Part shown: positions 1 through 8,414 of the stretch, in pieces
Layout of the letters: each line of letters begins with the position of its first letter
How positions within the stretch are numbered: the first letter of the stretch is position 1
Origin: Planctomycetota bacterium
Lineage (GTDB): Bacteria; Planctomycetota; PUPC01; JACPCR01
Length of the DNA: 19,941 nucleotides
Assembly: GCA_030740295.1 (NCBI GenBank)
Contig: JASLXP010001103.1
Location: forward strand, 1-19,941
Direction of reading: 5' to 3'
The notes under the pieces: generated by a model
The model's input: only the letters and a program-made list of their open reading frames with translations
Database searches by the model: none
What the model was told of the DNA's origin: nothing
Position numbers and translations under genes: made by a program

Positions 1-181
1 TCTGCCAAGCATCTACACATCAAAAAACTTATAACTTTCGGCTTGACGGATTGGTTAATGGGAACTGGAATGCTTGCGCTGGCCCACATTCCTTTCCCAA
101 CTCGAAGACAATTAAATCGTTGCATTGGATCTGTGGGCGGGCTGAGCGTCATCACATCACTTAAAAACTGCGGGCATTGTT

Positions 182-1585
182 ATGGAGTCCCTTGAGGGAC
201 AGGTCTTCGCAAATTGTCGCCTGGGCGAACAGATAGGAGGCGGTGGTCTCACCTCAACCTATCGCGCTGTCGATGAATCCACGGGACAGAATGTCTTCGT
301 GATTCTTTGCGGCGGGCCGGAACTTCCGGAAGAACATCCCGGTCGCGTTCGGTTTCGTCAGATAGCCGCTACTGCCGCCAATCTGAGCCATCCCAATCTG
401 CCGGCCGTCACCGGCCACGGCCTCGAAGGCGATTTCGATTTCTTCATCAAAGAAGAGATCACCGGCCGGCCTTACTCACACATTATCAGCGAAGAGGGGC
501 CGCTCTCTGTAGTGGACGCTATAGGAGTGATCGACGGGGTGGCCAAAGCGCTCCAGGATGTCATCAAGGCAAAGGTCGCTGACACTGTCGTCAACGCGGA
601 CTCCATCTGCCAGTATCCTGACAACCGTATCGTACTGGCGGGTCTTTTTAACAGGGAGTCTTCTCCTCCCAAGCGGTGGGAGGCCAGATTTCGCGACCAT
701 CATTCTGTCTTGCCATCTGAACGCGATCATGTGGTCTCACTGGGCGCTCTGCTCTATCACCTGGTCTCGGGCAAAGAGCGGAAAAAGCATAAGTGGAACG
801 TAGACCCGGTGCGGTCGATAGCAAGCGATCCTGCAACCCGCAAGCTGCCGGAGGACTTTAAGAATCTTCTGACAATCCTTCTGAGAACCGGCCAGGGCGG
901 ATACTCCAAGATCGACGAAGTGCTTGTCGCGCTGAAAGCCATCGATGGCACCGCGGACCCCGATTCCATTCTGAAGGAAGAACTGCCACCAGAACCGTCC
1001 ACGCAGGAACAACCCCCAGAGGCAGAGCCGGAACGCTTGACCCCGCCCGGCTCACCCGCGGTCAAACGACCCGAAACCGCTCCAGCTCCCGAGCCGGCCC
1101 ACAGTCCAGCCGAGGCACCTCAACCCCAAGACGAGGGAATGACCTGGGCGCTGATTGTCATGATCCTCTTCCTGGCCGCGCTGGCCTCTGCCATTTATGT
1201 GTACCAGGACATCAGCAGTAAATCCGATGGAGGTCAGGCTGGCGGGAAGAATGCGGCGGGCCTCGAGTACACAGAGCTGGTCAAGAAGCTGGAAAGCCTG
1301 GTTGGGGACCAGCAATTCACAGAAGCTTTGAAAATGGTGGAGTCCTTCACGAAGAAAAACTCAGGCTCCCATTGGGTGGAATACGCGAACAACGAAAAGG
1401 ACCTCATTCGGAAAACGGCCTTAAGCCGCTTCAAGGGGATCAAGGAAGAGGTCGAACGCCTGAAGGCCCTGGACAAGAACGAGGACGCAGTGGTGCTCCT
1501 CGAGCATGTCATCCTGCACTTTGGCTTGCAGGAGATTACCAGTGAGGCGGAGAAAATCAGAGCGGCGCTTGTCGAGGAGAATTAG
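182..1585 (+). CDS. Membrane-anchored pseudokinase (protein kinase-like fold, one TM segment)
   Basis: A 467-residue protein with a bacterial Ser/Thr kinase-like layout. Visible parts are a glycine-rich loop (IGGGGL, 18-23), an HPN element (70-72), a hinge-like stretch (88-102) and the late-lobe helix SLGALLYHLVSG (186-197). The catalytic residues are missing: the VAxK lysine is Ile41, the HRD loop is replaced by a DTVVNAD stretch near 134-140, and DFG is replaced by AGL (153-155). It should therefore not phosphorylate anything by the usual mechanism. A Pro/Glu-rich linker (265-318) leads to one transmembrane segment (about 320-341) and a C-terminal helical, TPR-like or coiled region outside the cytoplasm. 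The ATG at 182 has no clear Shine-Dalgarno. It is followed after 60 bp by an exported HEAT protein on the same strand, so the two may act together at the envelope. The fold call is confident; the role is unknown. Confidence 0.8.
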   Translation: MESLEGQVFANCRLGEQIGGGGLTSTYRAVDESTGQNVFVILCGGPELPEEHPGRVRFRQIAATAANLSHPNLPAVTGHGLEGDFDFFIKEEITGRPYSHIISEEGPLSVVDAIGVIDGVAKALQDVIKAKVADTVVNADSICQYPDNRIVLAGLFNRESSPPKRWEARFRDHHSVLPSERDHVVSLGALLYHLVSGKERKKHKWNVDPVRSIASDPATRKLPEDFKNLLTILLRTGQGGYSKIDEVLVALKAIDGTADPDSILKEELPPEPSTQEQPPEAEPERLTPPGSPAVKRPETAPAPEPAHSPAEAPQPQDEGMTWALIVMILFLAALASAIYVYQDISSKSDGGQAGGKNAAGLEYTELVKKLESLVGDQQFTEALKMVESFTKKNSGSHWVEYANNEKDLIRKTALSRFKGIKEEVERLKALDKNEDAVVLLEHVILHFGLQEITSEAEKIRAALVEEN

Positions 1586-1645
1586 ACTCTCGCGGTTATC
1601 GACATTTAGCGAATCTTGGAGCACCTTTGTATCTTTGCCGTGTTT

Positions 1646-3628
1646 ATGAATGCGCAAGTTACTCGGTCAGCTTTTACATTGAATCTGGCCGCCCTTCTCA
1701 TACTGCTGGCCCCAGCCCCGGGCCAAGGCGAAGAGATCCCAATCATCCTGGGCGATGATGACCTCAAACAGATGGTGCTGAGACTCGGCGCCGAGACTTT
1801 TCAAGAGCGGGAAGATGCCAGCAAATCTCTGCGAAAAGCAGGAGCGGCTGCAAGCCCATTCCTGATCGAAGCTACAAAGTCAAAAGATCCTGAGGTCCGC
1901 GCCCGGGCCGCGTCTCTCCTGCGCAGTCTTGCTGAGACTCTGATGGCAGACCTCATCTCGGCTCAGCCCAATCGAGCCTACAACGAGCTCAGAAGAATGG
2001 GGCAAGTCGCTTTCCCCATACTTGAAAGTTTTGAGGAGTTTGGTAAGCCGCGCGTCCACTATATGGTTGCCCGACTTTTCGCTGAACATGACTCCTCCGC
2101 CAGCCTGGATTACCTTGTCCGCATTGTTCGTTTCTCTGATGGGCCGGCGCGGCAGTTCGGTATTGAAGAGCTCGCGCGACGCAAAGCGGTCGAACACCTG
2201 CTCCTCTGCGTTGAAGATGGCGGCACTGAAGACATTCAGGAAAAGGCGGCCGGGCACCTCATTGAAATCGCAGACAAGAGCATCCTGCCTAGGCTCTGGA
2301 AGCACCTGAAAGATGAGGAGAATGAAGGCCGCGCTCTTGTCCTGCGGATCATCATGGCTCTCGACCCAGAGACCAGCGAAGACAAGCTGCTGCCATTCCT
2401 CGAGGCGGAGTCGCTCTCGGTCAGAAATGAAGCCATCACTCAGTTGGGATTCATCGGCGGGGATAACACAGAAAAACAACTCATCCTGATGCTGAACGAG
2501 ATGAACCCTCAGACCGTTGCGTCGACCTCCCTCGCGCTCCGCCGTTTTGGGTACACGGAGCTAAATGCAATTTTGAGAAAGAAACTGTTTTCCAATGAGT
2601 CCCGTGAACGGCGGGCTGCACTCACTGCGATGTCAGCCCTGAAATTGACGAGCGCAACGGAAGCCATTGGCGAGCTGCTTTACGACCCGGATCGCAACAC
2701 CCGCTTCGGTGCCATCTCCGCTTTGGCGAGTATGCGCACGTCGAAAGTAATCCCAACACTCGTGCCTCTCCTTGCCGATGCCGATCCTGATATCCGCTCC
2801 GAGACGGTGATGGCACTTCGCAAGATAGGGGGAAAGAGCCCCGTGGCTCGGGTCGCGCTCGTTCCAGGCATGCACCGGCTCATAAAGAAACAGGCTTCCC
2901 TGCCCTGGTGCATTCATCTCGTTCGGACATTTCTCAAGAAGAAGTCAGAAAAGGCTGTCGCGGCTGAAGTGGTCGAACTCATCTACAAGCACAACATCAT
3001 CAAACATTCGCACCCCGGCTACCGTGACCGTGCTGCAATTGTGCTTCACCGTTTCGGGCAAGGCGTCGCGGAGAAATACTTGATCAGAGCCCTCGAGAAT
3101 GACGACGAATTCATCCGGCTGGCCGCGGCCAAGCATTTGGGGCCGGTCGGGGATCCTGCCGCCATACCATCGCTCGTCGAAGCCCTCGATGATGACAACA
3201 TGCTGGTCCAGCGCGCCGTTATCCACGCTCTCGGCTCACTCGGCGCGAAGAAGGAAGGCCCGAAGATACGGAAGCTCATGCTCGACGAAACCGCTTGGCC
3301 CGAGGTCCGCAAAGTCGCGGCCGCCGCATTGGCCACCATGCTCTACGAGCCTGCGTTGAAAGACTTCGGACGTCTCGCCAAGGACAAAGACATGGACGTC
3401 CGCATCGGCGCCGGTTCCGCCCTCGCCACTCTTACCAACATCACCTGCATTCCCACGTTCATCAGCGTCATGAAAGAAGGCAACGCTCATCAACGCAGAG
3501 TCGCCCAACTCTTGTTGCAGCACTACACGCACCGATCATTCGGATTTAATCCCAGAGATGACAAAGTGCGCCGCGATGCTGCCATGGAACGCTGGGATGC
3601 CTGGTGGGAGAAATATGCGAATGAGTAG
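1646..3628 (+). CDS. Exported HEAT-repeat protein
   Basis: A protein of 660 residues if it starts at ATG 1646; the frame is also open from a TTG at 1616. ATG 1646 is preferred because it opens directly into a signal peptide: a basic N-terminus (TR), a hydrophobic core LNLAALLILLAP, then a small-residue cleavage region near GQG. The rest is a solenoid of helical pairs of about 30-40 residues with HEAT/PBS-lyase-type signatures such as DPEVRARAASLLRSL, DPDIRSETVMALRKIG and DEFIRLAAAKHLGPVGDPAA. The C-terminus is Trp-rich (RWDAWWEKYANE), an ending I associate with exported HEAT proteins of PVC bacteria. Such solenoids bind proteins and no catalytic motif is visible. It lies 60 bp behind the pseudokinase gene and is probably cotranscribed with it. 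The ligand is unknown. Confidence 0.85.
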   Translation: MNAQVTRSAFTLNLAALLILLAPAPGQGEEIPIILGDDDLKQMVLRLGAETFQEREDASKSLRKAGAAASPFLIEATKSKDPEVRARAASLLRSLAETLMADLISAQPNRAYNELRRMGQVAFPILESFEEFGKPRVHYMVARLFAEHDSSASLDYLVRIVRFSDGPARQFGIEELARRKAVEHLLLCVEDGGTEDIQEKAAGHLIEIADKSILPRLWKHLKDEENEGRALVLRIIMALDPETSEDKLLPFLEAESLSVRNEAITQLGFIGGDNTEKQLILMLNEMNPQTVASTSLALRRFGYTELNAILRKKLFSNESRERRAALTAMSALKLTSATEAIGELLYDPDRNTRFGAISALASMRTSKVIPTLVPLLADADPDIRSETVMALRKIGGKSPVARVALVPGMHRLIKKQASLPWCIHLVRTFLKKKSEKAVAAEVVELIYKHNIIKHSHPGYRDRAAIVLHRFGQGVAEKYLIRALENDDEFIRLAAAKHLGPVGDPAAIPSLVEALDDDNMLVQRAVIHALGSLGAKKEGPKIRKLMLDETAWPEVRKVAAAALATMLYEPALKDFGRLAKDKDMDVRIGAGSALATLTNITCIPTFISVMKEGNAHQRRVAQLLLQHYTHRSFGFNPRDDKVRRDAAMERWDAWWEKYANE

Positions 3629-3639
3629 GTAGGTAAGAA

Positions 3640-3672
3640 GTGAATGGTGAATAGTGGAATAGTGGAATGATG
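3640..3672 (+). repeat. Intergenic GTGAATRGTGGAAT-type microrepeat
   Basis: Immediately after the HEAT gene there is a run of degenerate units of the form TGAATGG, TGAATAG, TGGAATAG, TGGAATGATG. It is preceded by GTAGGTAGGTAAG at 3625-3637. The run lies between convergent genes and has no coding potential. A related run lies at the other end of the neighbouring methyltransferase gene. Confidence 0.6.
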
Positions 3673-3690
3673 CCCGAATCCCTGCCCCTT

Positions 3691-4872
3691 TCACCAGACG
3701 CGGCAGATCAGACATTTCAGATACTGTGACTCCGGACACGATGCCAGAAACGGATGATCCTCCGCCTGGAAGTGCACCTCGATGATCTGAAGATCCCGTC
3801 CGGCATCATGCGCTGCACCATGGAGGATGCTCTGAAAGCCATACAGATCCATCGCCCCCGAACAAGAACACGTGTAAAGCAACGCGTCCTCAGCCGCGAC
3901 CTGCAATGCCCGCAAGTTCAACTCGTGATAGCCCCGTGCCGCCTTCTCCAATTCACGCCTGGAGTGGGCAAATTTGGGTGGATCCAGAATGATCGTTTCA
4001 AACTTCTCACCGGCATCGACCAGCTTGCGCAGCTCCGTAGCCGCGGGAGAGAGCCTTTTCGAGAATCGTCCTTCAAGGCCATTGTTGACTGCATTCTGTT
4101 TCGCCAGATCCAGCGGCTGCCGTGCCTGGTCGATCGCTATCACCTTTGCGCCCGCGGCGGCCGCCTGAATACCGAACGCGCCCGTGTAGCAACACACGTC
4201 CAGTACGCGACCCGGCTTCGCCAGCGCTGCGGCCCGCGCCCGGTTTTGACGCTGATCCAGGTAGAAACCAGTCTTGTGACCTTCCTTCAGATCGACCAGT
4301 AAATCCAGGCCATTCTCTTTGAAAGTATGTGTCTTCCCAGGCTCGTCGCCCAGGAGGACTCCGCTCCGTTCCGGGAGGCCCTCGTACTTGCAGATAGAAC
4401 CGTCACTGCGTTCGTACAGATGCTCGATGCCTGTCGTTTCCTGGATCACTTTCAGCAGCATCTCTCGCCGCGCATCCAGCCCGAGCGACATAAACTGCAC
4501 CACCGCGAACGGCGGATACCAGTCAAGGACCAGACCGGATAACCCATCGCCTTCGCTGTTGATGAGACGACATGCCTGACCACTCTCCAGCAACGGCTTC
4601 CGGTGACCTATTGCCCGCCGAATCCGCCCACGCCAGAAATCCTCATCCAGCGAAACTGCCTCGGCCCACGAAAACAGCCGCACAGCAATCTGCGATTTCG
4701 AGTTGTACAGCCCTCGTGCAATGAACTCTTTTTTGGTATCCACCACCAGAACTTCATCGCCATCCGCAGGGCTGCCCTCAACCTTCCCCATCGCCCCACT
4801 GAAAACCCATGGATGCCGAAACCGAAACGGCCGGTCTCGCTTAGCCTTTAAGATGATAGTCGTCGTACTCAT
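3691..4872 (-). CDS. rlmI: Class I SAM-dependent rRNA methyltransferase, RlmI/YccW-type (PUA domain)
   Basis: This 393-residue protein matches the RlmI family, whose E. coli member makes m5C1962 in 23S rRNA. An N-terminal PUA-like RNA-binding region (about 1-75, with RHPWVFSGAM at 19-28) is followed by the central domain ending in KTGFYLDQRQNR (200-211). Then come SAM motif I (VLDVCCYTGAFG, 223-234), the acidic ribose-binding loop (VIAIDQA), motif IV DPPKF (297-301) and motif VI TCSCSG (334-339). The cysteines of the last motif are the expected catalytic ones. The C-terminal ESQYLKCLICRVW matches the family ending. The ATG at 4872 follows AGGTGCAGGTTG, a weak ribosome binding site. The gene sits downstream of the membrane protein gene on the same strand. 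The exact target base is inferred from the family. Confidence 0.88.
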   Translation of the reverse strand: MSTTTIILKAKRDRPFRFRHPWVFSGAMGKVEGSPADGDEVLVVDTKKEFIARGLYNSKSQIAVRLFSWAEAVSLDEDFWRGRIRRAIGHRKPLLESGQACRLINSEGDGLSGLVLDWYPPFAVVQFMSLGLDARREMLLKVIQETTGIEHLYERSDGSICKYEGLPERSGVLLGDEPGKTHTFKENGLDLLVDLKEGHKTGFYLDQRQNRARAAALAKPGRVLDVCCYTGAFGIQAAAAGAKVIAIDQARQPLDLAKQNAVNNGLEGRFSKRLSPAATELRKLVDAGEKFETIILDPPKFAHSRRELEKAARGYHELNLRALQVAAEDALLYTCSCSGAMDLYGFQSILHGAAHDAGRDLQIIEVHFQAEDHPFLASCPESQYLKCLICRVW

Positions 4873-4890
4873 TCAACCTGCACCTGTTCG

Positions 4891-4919
4891 TTATTACTCA
4901 TTACTCATTATTCATTACG
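4891..4919 (-). repeat. Intergenic AATGAGTAATGAATA-type microrepeat
   Basis: Read on the minus strand this is a run of TAATGAATAA, TGAGTAATGAG and TAATAA units, filling most of the 49 bp between the membrane protein stop (4922) and the rlmI start (4872). It resembles the TGAATAGTG-type run past the other end of rlmI. No promoter is evident inside it. Confidence 0.55.
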
Positions 4920-4921
4920 TT

Positions 4922-7315
4922 TCACATCACGCGGCCGGCTTTCCGCCGCAGCAGATACTCAGCCGATGCGCACAAGAGAATCAATCCCAGCGGCCACCAA
5001 CCTTCCCAGAGCGCCCACGTTTCGACCTTCGATTTCTGCACTGAATCGAGTTTCATCCCTTCCAGCAATTCCGGCAGCCCGACAATATCGGTAAACGCCC
5101 CGTTCCCCAGCTCAGACATTTCCTGCAAAGGCCCGGCCGTGGCGGCGAGCCGGAAATCAGAGACGTTTCGGATGCTGTCACTGACCAGCGCACCCAGTCT
5201 ATCCAGGCCTGTCGGTGAAGTCGCTCCAGTCCCCTGAATAATCCACGGCATCGCGGCAAATTCAATAACCCCTCGAACCAGACGGTTGATAACGCTTTCC
5301 GAGCCGCCCTGCCTGAGCTCTGCCAGGGAGCCGACCCCGCAGAACAGAATCCCTCCCTTCCCTATCGGCAGCAGACTCATTGCTGAGCTGCCTTCCCCTT
5401 CAAGGAGAGGGATCCCTCCATCCATCGAAGAAGCATGCGCGGCCTCGGGCAATGACTTCCATGCCTGCAGCGAAGCCCGTAGATCCGTCCCGAGGGAATA
5501 GAAAGACAGCCAAGAACCTTGAATGGTTGCCAGGCGCTGTGGGGATAACCTACGAGTCTTCAGACCAAGCGCTCTACTCCAATTGCCGCTCTTCTCATCC
5601 GCCGTTCCGAACAACAACACCTGCAGACCGTTGTTGATTGCGGCCCGCAACCCCTCCAGGCCGACATCATCCAATCCATCCGGAACGCTCCCCATCAGGA
5701 CAAGCAGTTTCACACGCTCCCACTGTTTCGGTGTCTGGGGGAACTGGTCTTTCTTTTCGCCGAACTCCAATTCGCCGATCTTGGCAACGGCCGCAACGGA
5801 CTCCGTATCCAGATGAGGAATGGTCTGAGCGATCTGCGTCATCAATACAAATTCACGTGAAAGGCCGTTTGATACGATCATCACTGCCGGCCGCGTTTCG
5901 TGAACATGGATCACCCGTTCGATGACTTCGTTACCCGCAAAGCAGTCCTTCCCTGCAGACACTAGTTCTACGACCACTTTGTGGCGCCCCGTCTTGTTTA
6001 TCGCCGCTTCAAACTCTATTACACCTGCATCCGACCCGACCGTCTCGACCTCACCCAGCACCTCCCCCCCACTTCTGATGACCAATTTCGATTTCACATC
6101 TTCCGGCGTCTTCACTTTAACCAGGGCTCGCCCCTTGAACCGCACTGCGCTTTCCACGTTTAAAGGCAGTTCCAGAGCCATCACCCCAACGTCGATGGGC
6201 TCGGCACCGTCTTCCCCAATCAGCACGGTGTGAATAGAAACCTGGCCTTCACTCAGCGTGGTGAGGATCTCCATAGCTGACTCTGAATTCTTACGAGCCC
6301 CATCATCCAGAATGAAGATGGAAGAAAGCTGACCCTTGAGTTGTTCCGACGCGGCCATCTGCAGTCCCGCGGTGAGACCTTCGCAGGGGAGACGGATGAC
6401 ATCGGCACGCCCGCCAAATCTGTCTGTTATCAGTTGTGCTGTTTGCTGCGCCAACTCCTTCCTCAGCCTTCCCTCCTTCTCAATTGCGGTGAGCCCGGAT
6501 ACCTCAATAGACTGCTGGTCAAGCCCGGCCTGAATCTTGCCTGCCTGTTCAATCAATGCCTCAGATTCAGTCAAAGTTTGAGTGAGATCCTCGACAAAAC
6601 TCTCAAGCAGGTCCGGATGCTCCGAAGCTTCCTTCATTGCCACATCGATCCCTGCAATCAGTTTTTCAGCAGATGCCCTGTTTAAGCTCACATGCTTCAC
6701 GAAATCTGCCAGTTCATTCTGGAACGCCTGGTCTGTAGAACCACCAGGCAACAGATTACGTGCGGCAGAGACACGCCCACCGGCTTCTCTCAAGTCTTCA
6801 ACAAAATGTTTCACCGCGGCCCTGAAACCGGGCGTAGGAGGCAGCCCACTGATCAGACTTGAGAGATCCTCACTGAACCGCTTCTGTGCATTTGCCAGGA
6901 CTTTCTTTTGGAGTTCGAGCCCACGCCCGATCTTTGAAGCCGCCGCGTTCCGGTCTTCAAGCTCAAGCTGCCCCAGTGCAGTCAGGGCATCTATTTTCTT
7001 GTGGAGCGCACCGAACTCTTCTCGAGTGTTCATCGTGCCCCGTAGACTCTCCAGCACGACCATCCGCGGCTTTTCACGCCAGACAGTTCGAGTAATCAGC
7101 ATCGGCTGGCACAACAGCCAGACCGCCACCAACACGATTGCGGCACGCAGACCAAAAAGGATGCGAACCGTCTTCTCCTCACGAGTCTGATGCCAGAGCT
7201 CTCTTTTCAGATGAAAGCAGACCCATCCCCCTGCAAGCAGCAACAGACCAATCCCTCCCCATCCGGACAGAAGACCAGTGGTCAGAAGTTCGTGTGTCCG
7301 TTGTGGGGTAGACAA
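4922..7315 (-). CDS. Large membrane protein with degenerate vWA fold and GATase-like region
   Basis: This 797-residue protein has two N-terminal TM segments (about 19-35 and 54-71) and one C-terminal TM segment ending EYLLRRKAG, the architecture of BatA-like vWA membrane proteins of PVC bacteria. After TM2 comes MVVLESLRGTM (85-95), where a vWA domain would have the metal-binding DxSxS. Here these positions are Glu89, Leu91 and Gly93, so the MIDAS appears lost. A long helical, coiled-coil-like insertion (about 100-300) precedes a second vWA-like strand, SSIFILDDGARKN (331-343). Ig-like and glutamine-amidotransferase-like segments follow, the latter around RPAVMIVSNG and the run from LLVLMG to QVLLFG. 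The only upstream start is TTG 7315, without a good ribosome binding site; the frame is open back to 7420 but offers no other start codon. Likely envelope scaffold; function unknown. Confidence 0.72.
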   Translation of the reverse strand: MSTPQRTHELLTTGLLSGWGGIGLLLLAGGWVCFHLKRELWHQTREEKTVRILFGLRAAIVLVAVWLLCQPMLITRTVWREKPRMVVLESLRGTMNTREEFGALHKKIDALTALGQLELEDRNAAASKIGRGLELQKKVLANAQKRFSEDLSSLISGLPPTPGFRAAVKHFVEDLREAGGRVSAARNLLPGGSTDQAFQNELADFVKHVSLNRASAEKLIAGIDVAMKEASEHPDLLESFVEDLTQTLTESEALIEQAGKIQAGLDQQSIEVSGLTAIEKEGRLRKELAQQTAQLITDRFGGRADVIRLPCEGLTAGLQMAASEQLKGQLSSIFILDDGARKNSESAMEILTTLSEGQVSIHTVLIGEDGAEPIDVGVMALELPLNVESAVRFKGRALVKVKTPEDVKSKLVIRSGGEVLGEVETVGSDAGVIEFEAAINKTGRHKVVVELVSAGKDCFAGNEVIERVIHVHETRPAVMIVSNGLSREFVLMTQIAQTIPHLDTESVAAVAKIGELEFGEKKDQFPQTPKQWERVKLLVLMGSVPDGLDDVGLEGLRAAINNGLQVLLFGTADEKSGNWSRALGLKTRRLSPQRLATIQGSWLSFYSLGTDLRASLQAWKSLPEAAHASSMDGGIPLLEGEGSSAMSLLPIGKGGILFCGVGSLAELRQGGSESVINRLVRGVIEFAAMPWIIQGTGATSPTGLDRLGALVSDSIRNVSDFRLAATAGPLQEMSELGNGAFTDIVGLPELLEGMKLDSVQKSKVETWALWEGWWPLGLILLCASAEYLLRRKAGRVM

Positions 7316-7417
7316 AACAGTGTTGGAGGTGAGAGATATCCGCCATTTGAACTCGAATCGGGCTCTTTTAGACCGACACTGCCCTTTCGCAACATGGCTG
7401 GTACCGGGTCTCCCTGT

Positions 7418-8203
7418 CTATTCATACTTTCGCAAGAAATCCCGGGCACTCTCAATCACCTCGCGCTGCTCTTCCTGCGGTGCTCGTGCAATCAGCAGAA
7501 ATCTCTCATATTCGATTTCATCCAACGCATCGATCACGTCATCGTAAGGAACATCGCCTTCGCCCAGCGACAGTTCCTCTGCCGACCCGTCCAGATATCT
7601 CCTGGCGTCCCTCGCCCGCACGCAAACGATGTGTTCACCAAGCGTCGTCACTGCCTCGGCCGGGTCGTGGCCAAACACGATCATGTTTGCCGGGTCGTAA
7701 TTCACCTTAAGGCCATCGTTATCCAACTCGTTCAGAAATTCGTTCAATGCCTCCGGCGTCTCCATCCCGGCCGAAAGCGCAATCGCCAGTTCTCGGTTCG
7801 CTGCGTAATCGCCGAGGTTATTCATCACCGTAGAGATCAGTTCGTACCTATCTGAATCTTGATCCTCGGGCAATCCACCAATAGCCACCGTGATGATTGG
7901 GCTCTGCAGATCAAGTGCGAGGTCGAGTGCCTGCTGCGACTTGTCCACAAACTCTTCAATCCGCGATTCATCCTCGAACCGAAATCCGGAATCCGCAGTC
8001 AGCGAGGCCAACTCCAATTCCAAATCCTCGAGGAAGTTCACCACATCCCTGCGAGCCTGCCTGTCCAATCCTGCAGGCGTGAGTTCTCCGGACGAGCAAT
8101 TAATCTCGATCCCTTCCATCTCCAATTCCGCAGCCAACTCCATCACCTGCCTTGGCCGCCCGCGAAGGCTGTCGAGTCTGAGTCCGATCTTCCGTTGTGA
8201 CAT
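7418..8203 (-). CDS. Xylose-isomerase/AP-endonuclease-2-like TIM barrel with lost metal ligands
   Basis: This 261-residue protein has the sugar phosphate isomerase/epimerase fold. The diagnostic segments are VNYDPANMIVFGHDPAEAV (167-185), ARDARR (197-202) and LGEGDVPYDDVIDALDEI (213-230), with normal length for the family. Active members bind a divalent metal through Glu, Asp, His and Glu. By alignment to the usual LETG, FDPAN, VHxKD and LTIE motifs, only Asp170 remains. The other positions are Ser144, Arg196 and Ala239. The protein therefore looks like a non-catalytic or repurposed relative. The ATG at 8203 has AGGAA about 9 bases upstream. The gene starts a minus-strand run with the membrane protein 102 bp downstream. 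The substrate, if any, cannot be named. Confidence 0.82.
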   Translation of the reverse strand: MSQRKIGLRLDSLRGRPRQVMELAAELEMEGIEINCSSGELTPAGLDRQARRDVVNFLEDLELELASLTADSGFRFEDESRIEEFVDKSQQALDLALDLQSPIITVAIGGLPEDQDSDRYELISTVMNNLGDYAANRELAIALSAGMETPEALNEFLNELDNDGLKVNYDPANMIVFGHDPAEAVTTLGEHIVCVRARDARRYLDGSAEELSLGEGDVPYDDVIDALDEIEYERFLLIARAPQEEQREVIESARDFLRKYE

Positions 8204-8288
8204 GGCTGAGATTCCTATTTTTTGCAGTCAAGAGTTCTTCAGTCGGGTGCGTAAGATGGGCGTCCCGCCCGTCAATGCCATCTCAGGC

Positions 8289-8294
8289 ATTATA
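8289..8294 (-). promoter_or_regulatory. Possible -10 box upstream of the TIM-barrel gene
   Basis: On the minus strand a perfect TATAAT lies about 85 bp before the ATG at 8203. No good -35 hexamer is seen at 16-18 bp spacing, so this is a weak call. Confidence 0.3.
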
Positions 8295-8349
8295 TCCTGT
8301 ATATTTTGCTGTCTTTGGCGTTCGGCTTGAAATCGTTAGGATCTGCCAA

Positions 8350-8397
8350 CGTTCCCGAATTGCGATTGACTCGAATGCGGTCAGAGGCTCGGGAACG
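8350..8397. repeat. Inverted repeat with 9-bp arms downstream of abiEii
   Basis: CGTTCCCGA (8350-8358) and TCGGGAACG (8389-8397) are exact inverted copies separated by 30 bp. The pair lies just past the abiEii stop on the minus strand. No U-tract follows it, so an intrinsic terminator is unlikely. It could stabilise an mRNA end or be a protein site. Confidence 0.5.
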
Positions 8398-8414
8398 CGG
8401 GAAAAGCTTAGCGC

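Noticed and set aside
61..80. GG...TTGC upstream of the pseudokinase as a sigma-54 promoter
   Set aside because: The GG and GC elements are 9 or 15 bp apart and not the required 12. A TTGACG at 43-48 also lacks a good -10 box, so no promoter is called there.
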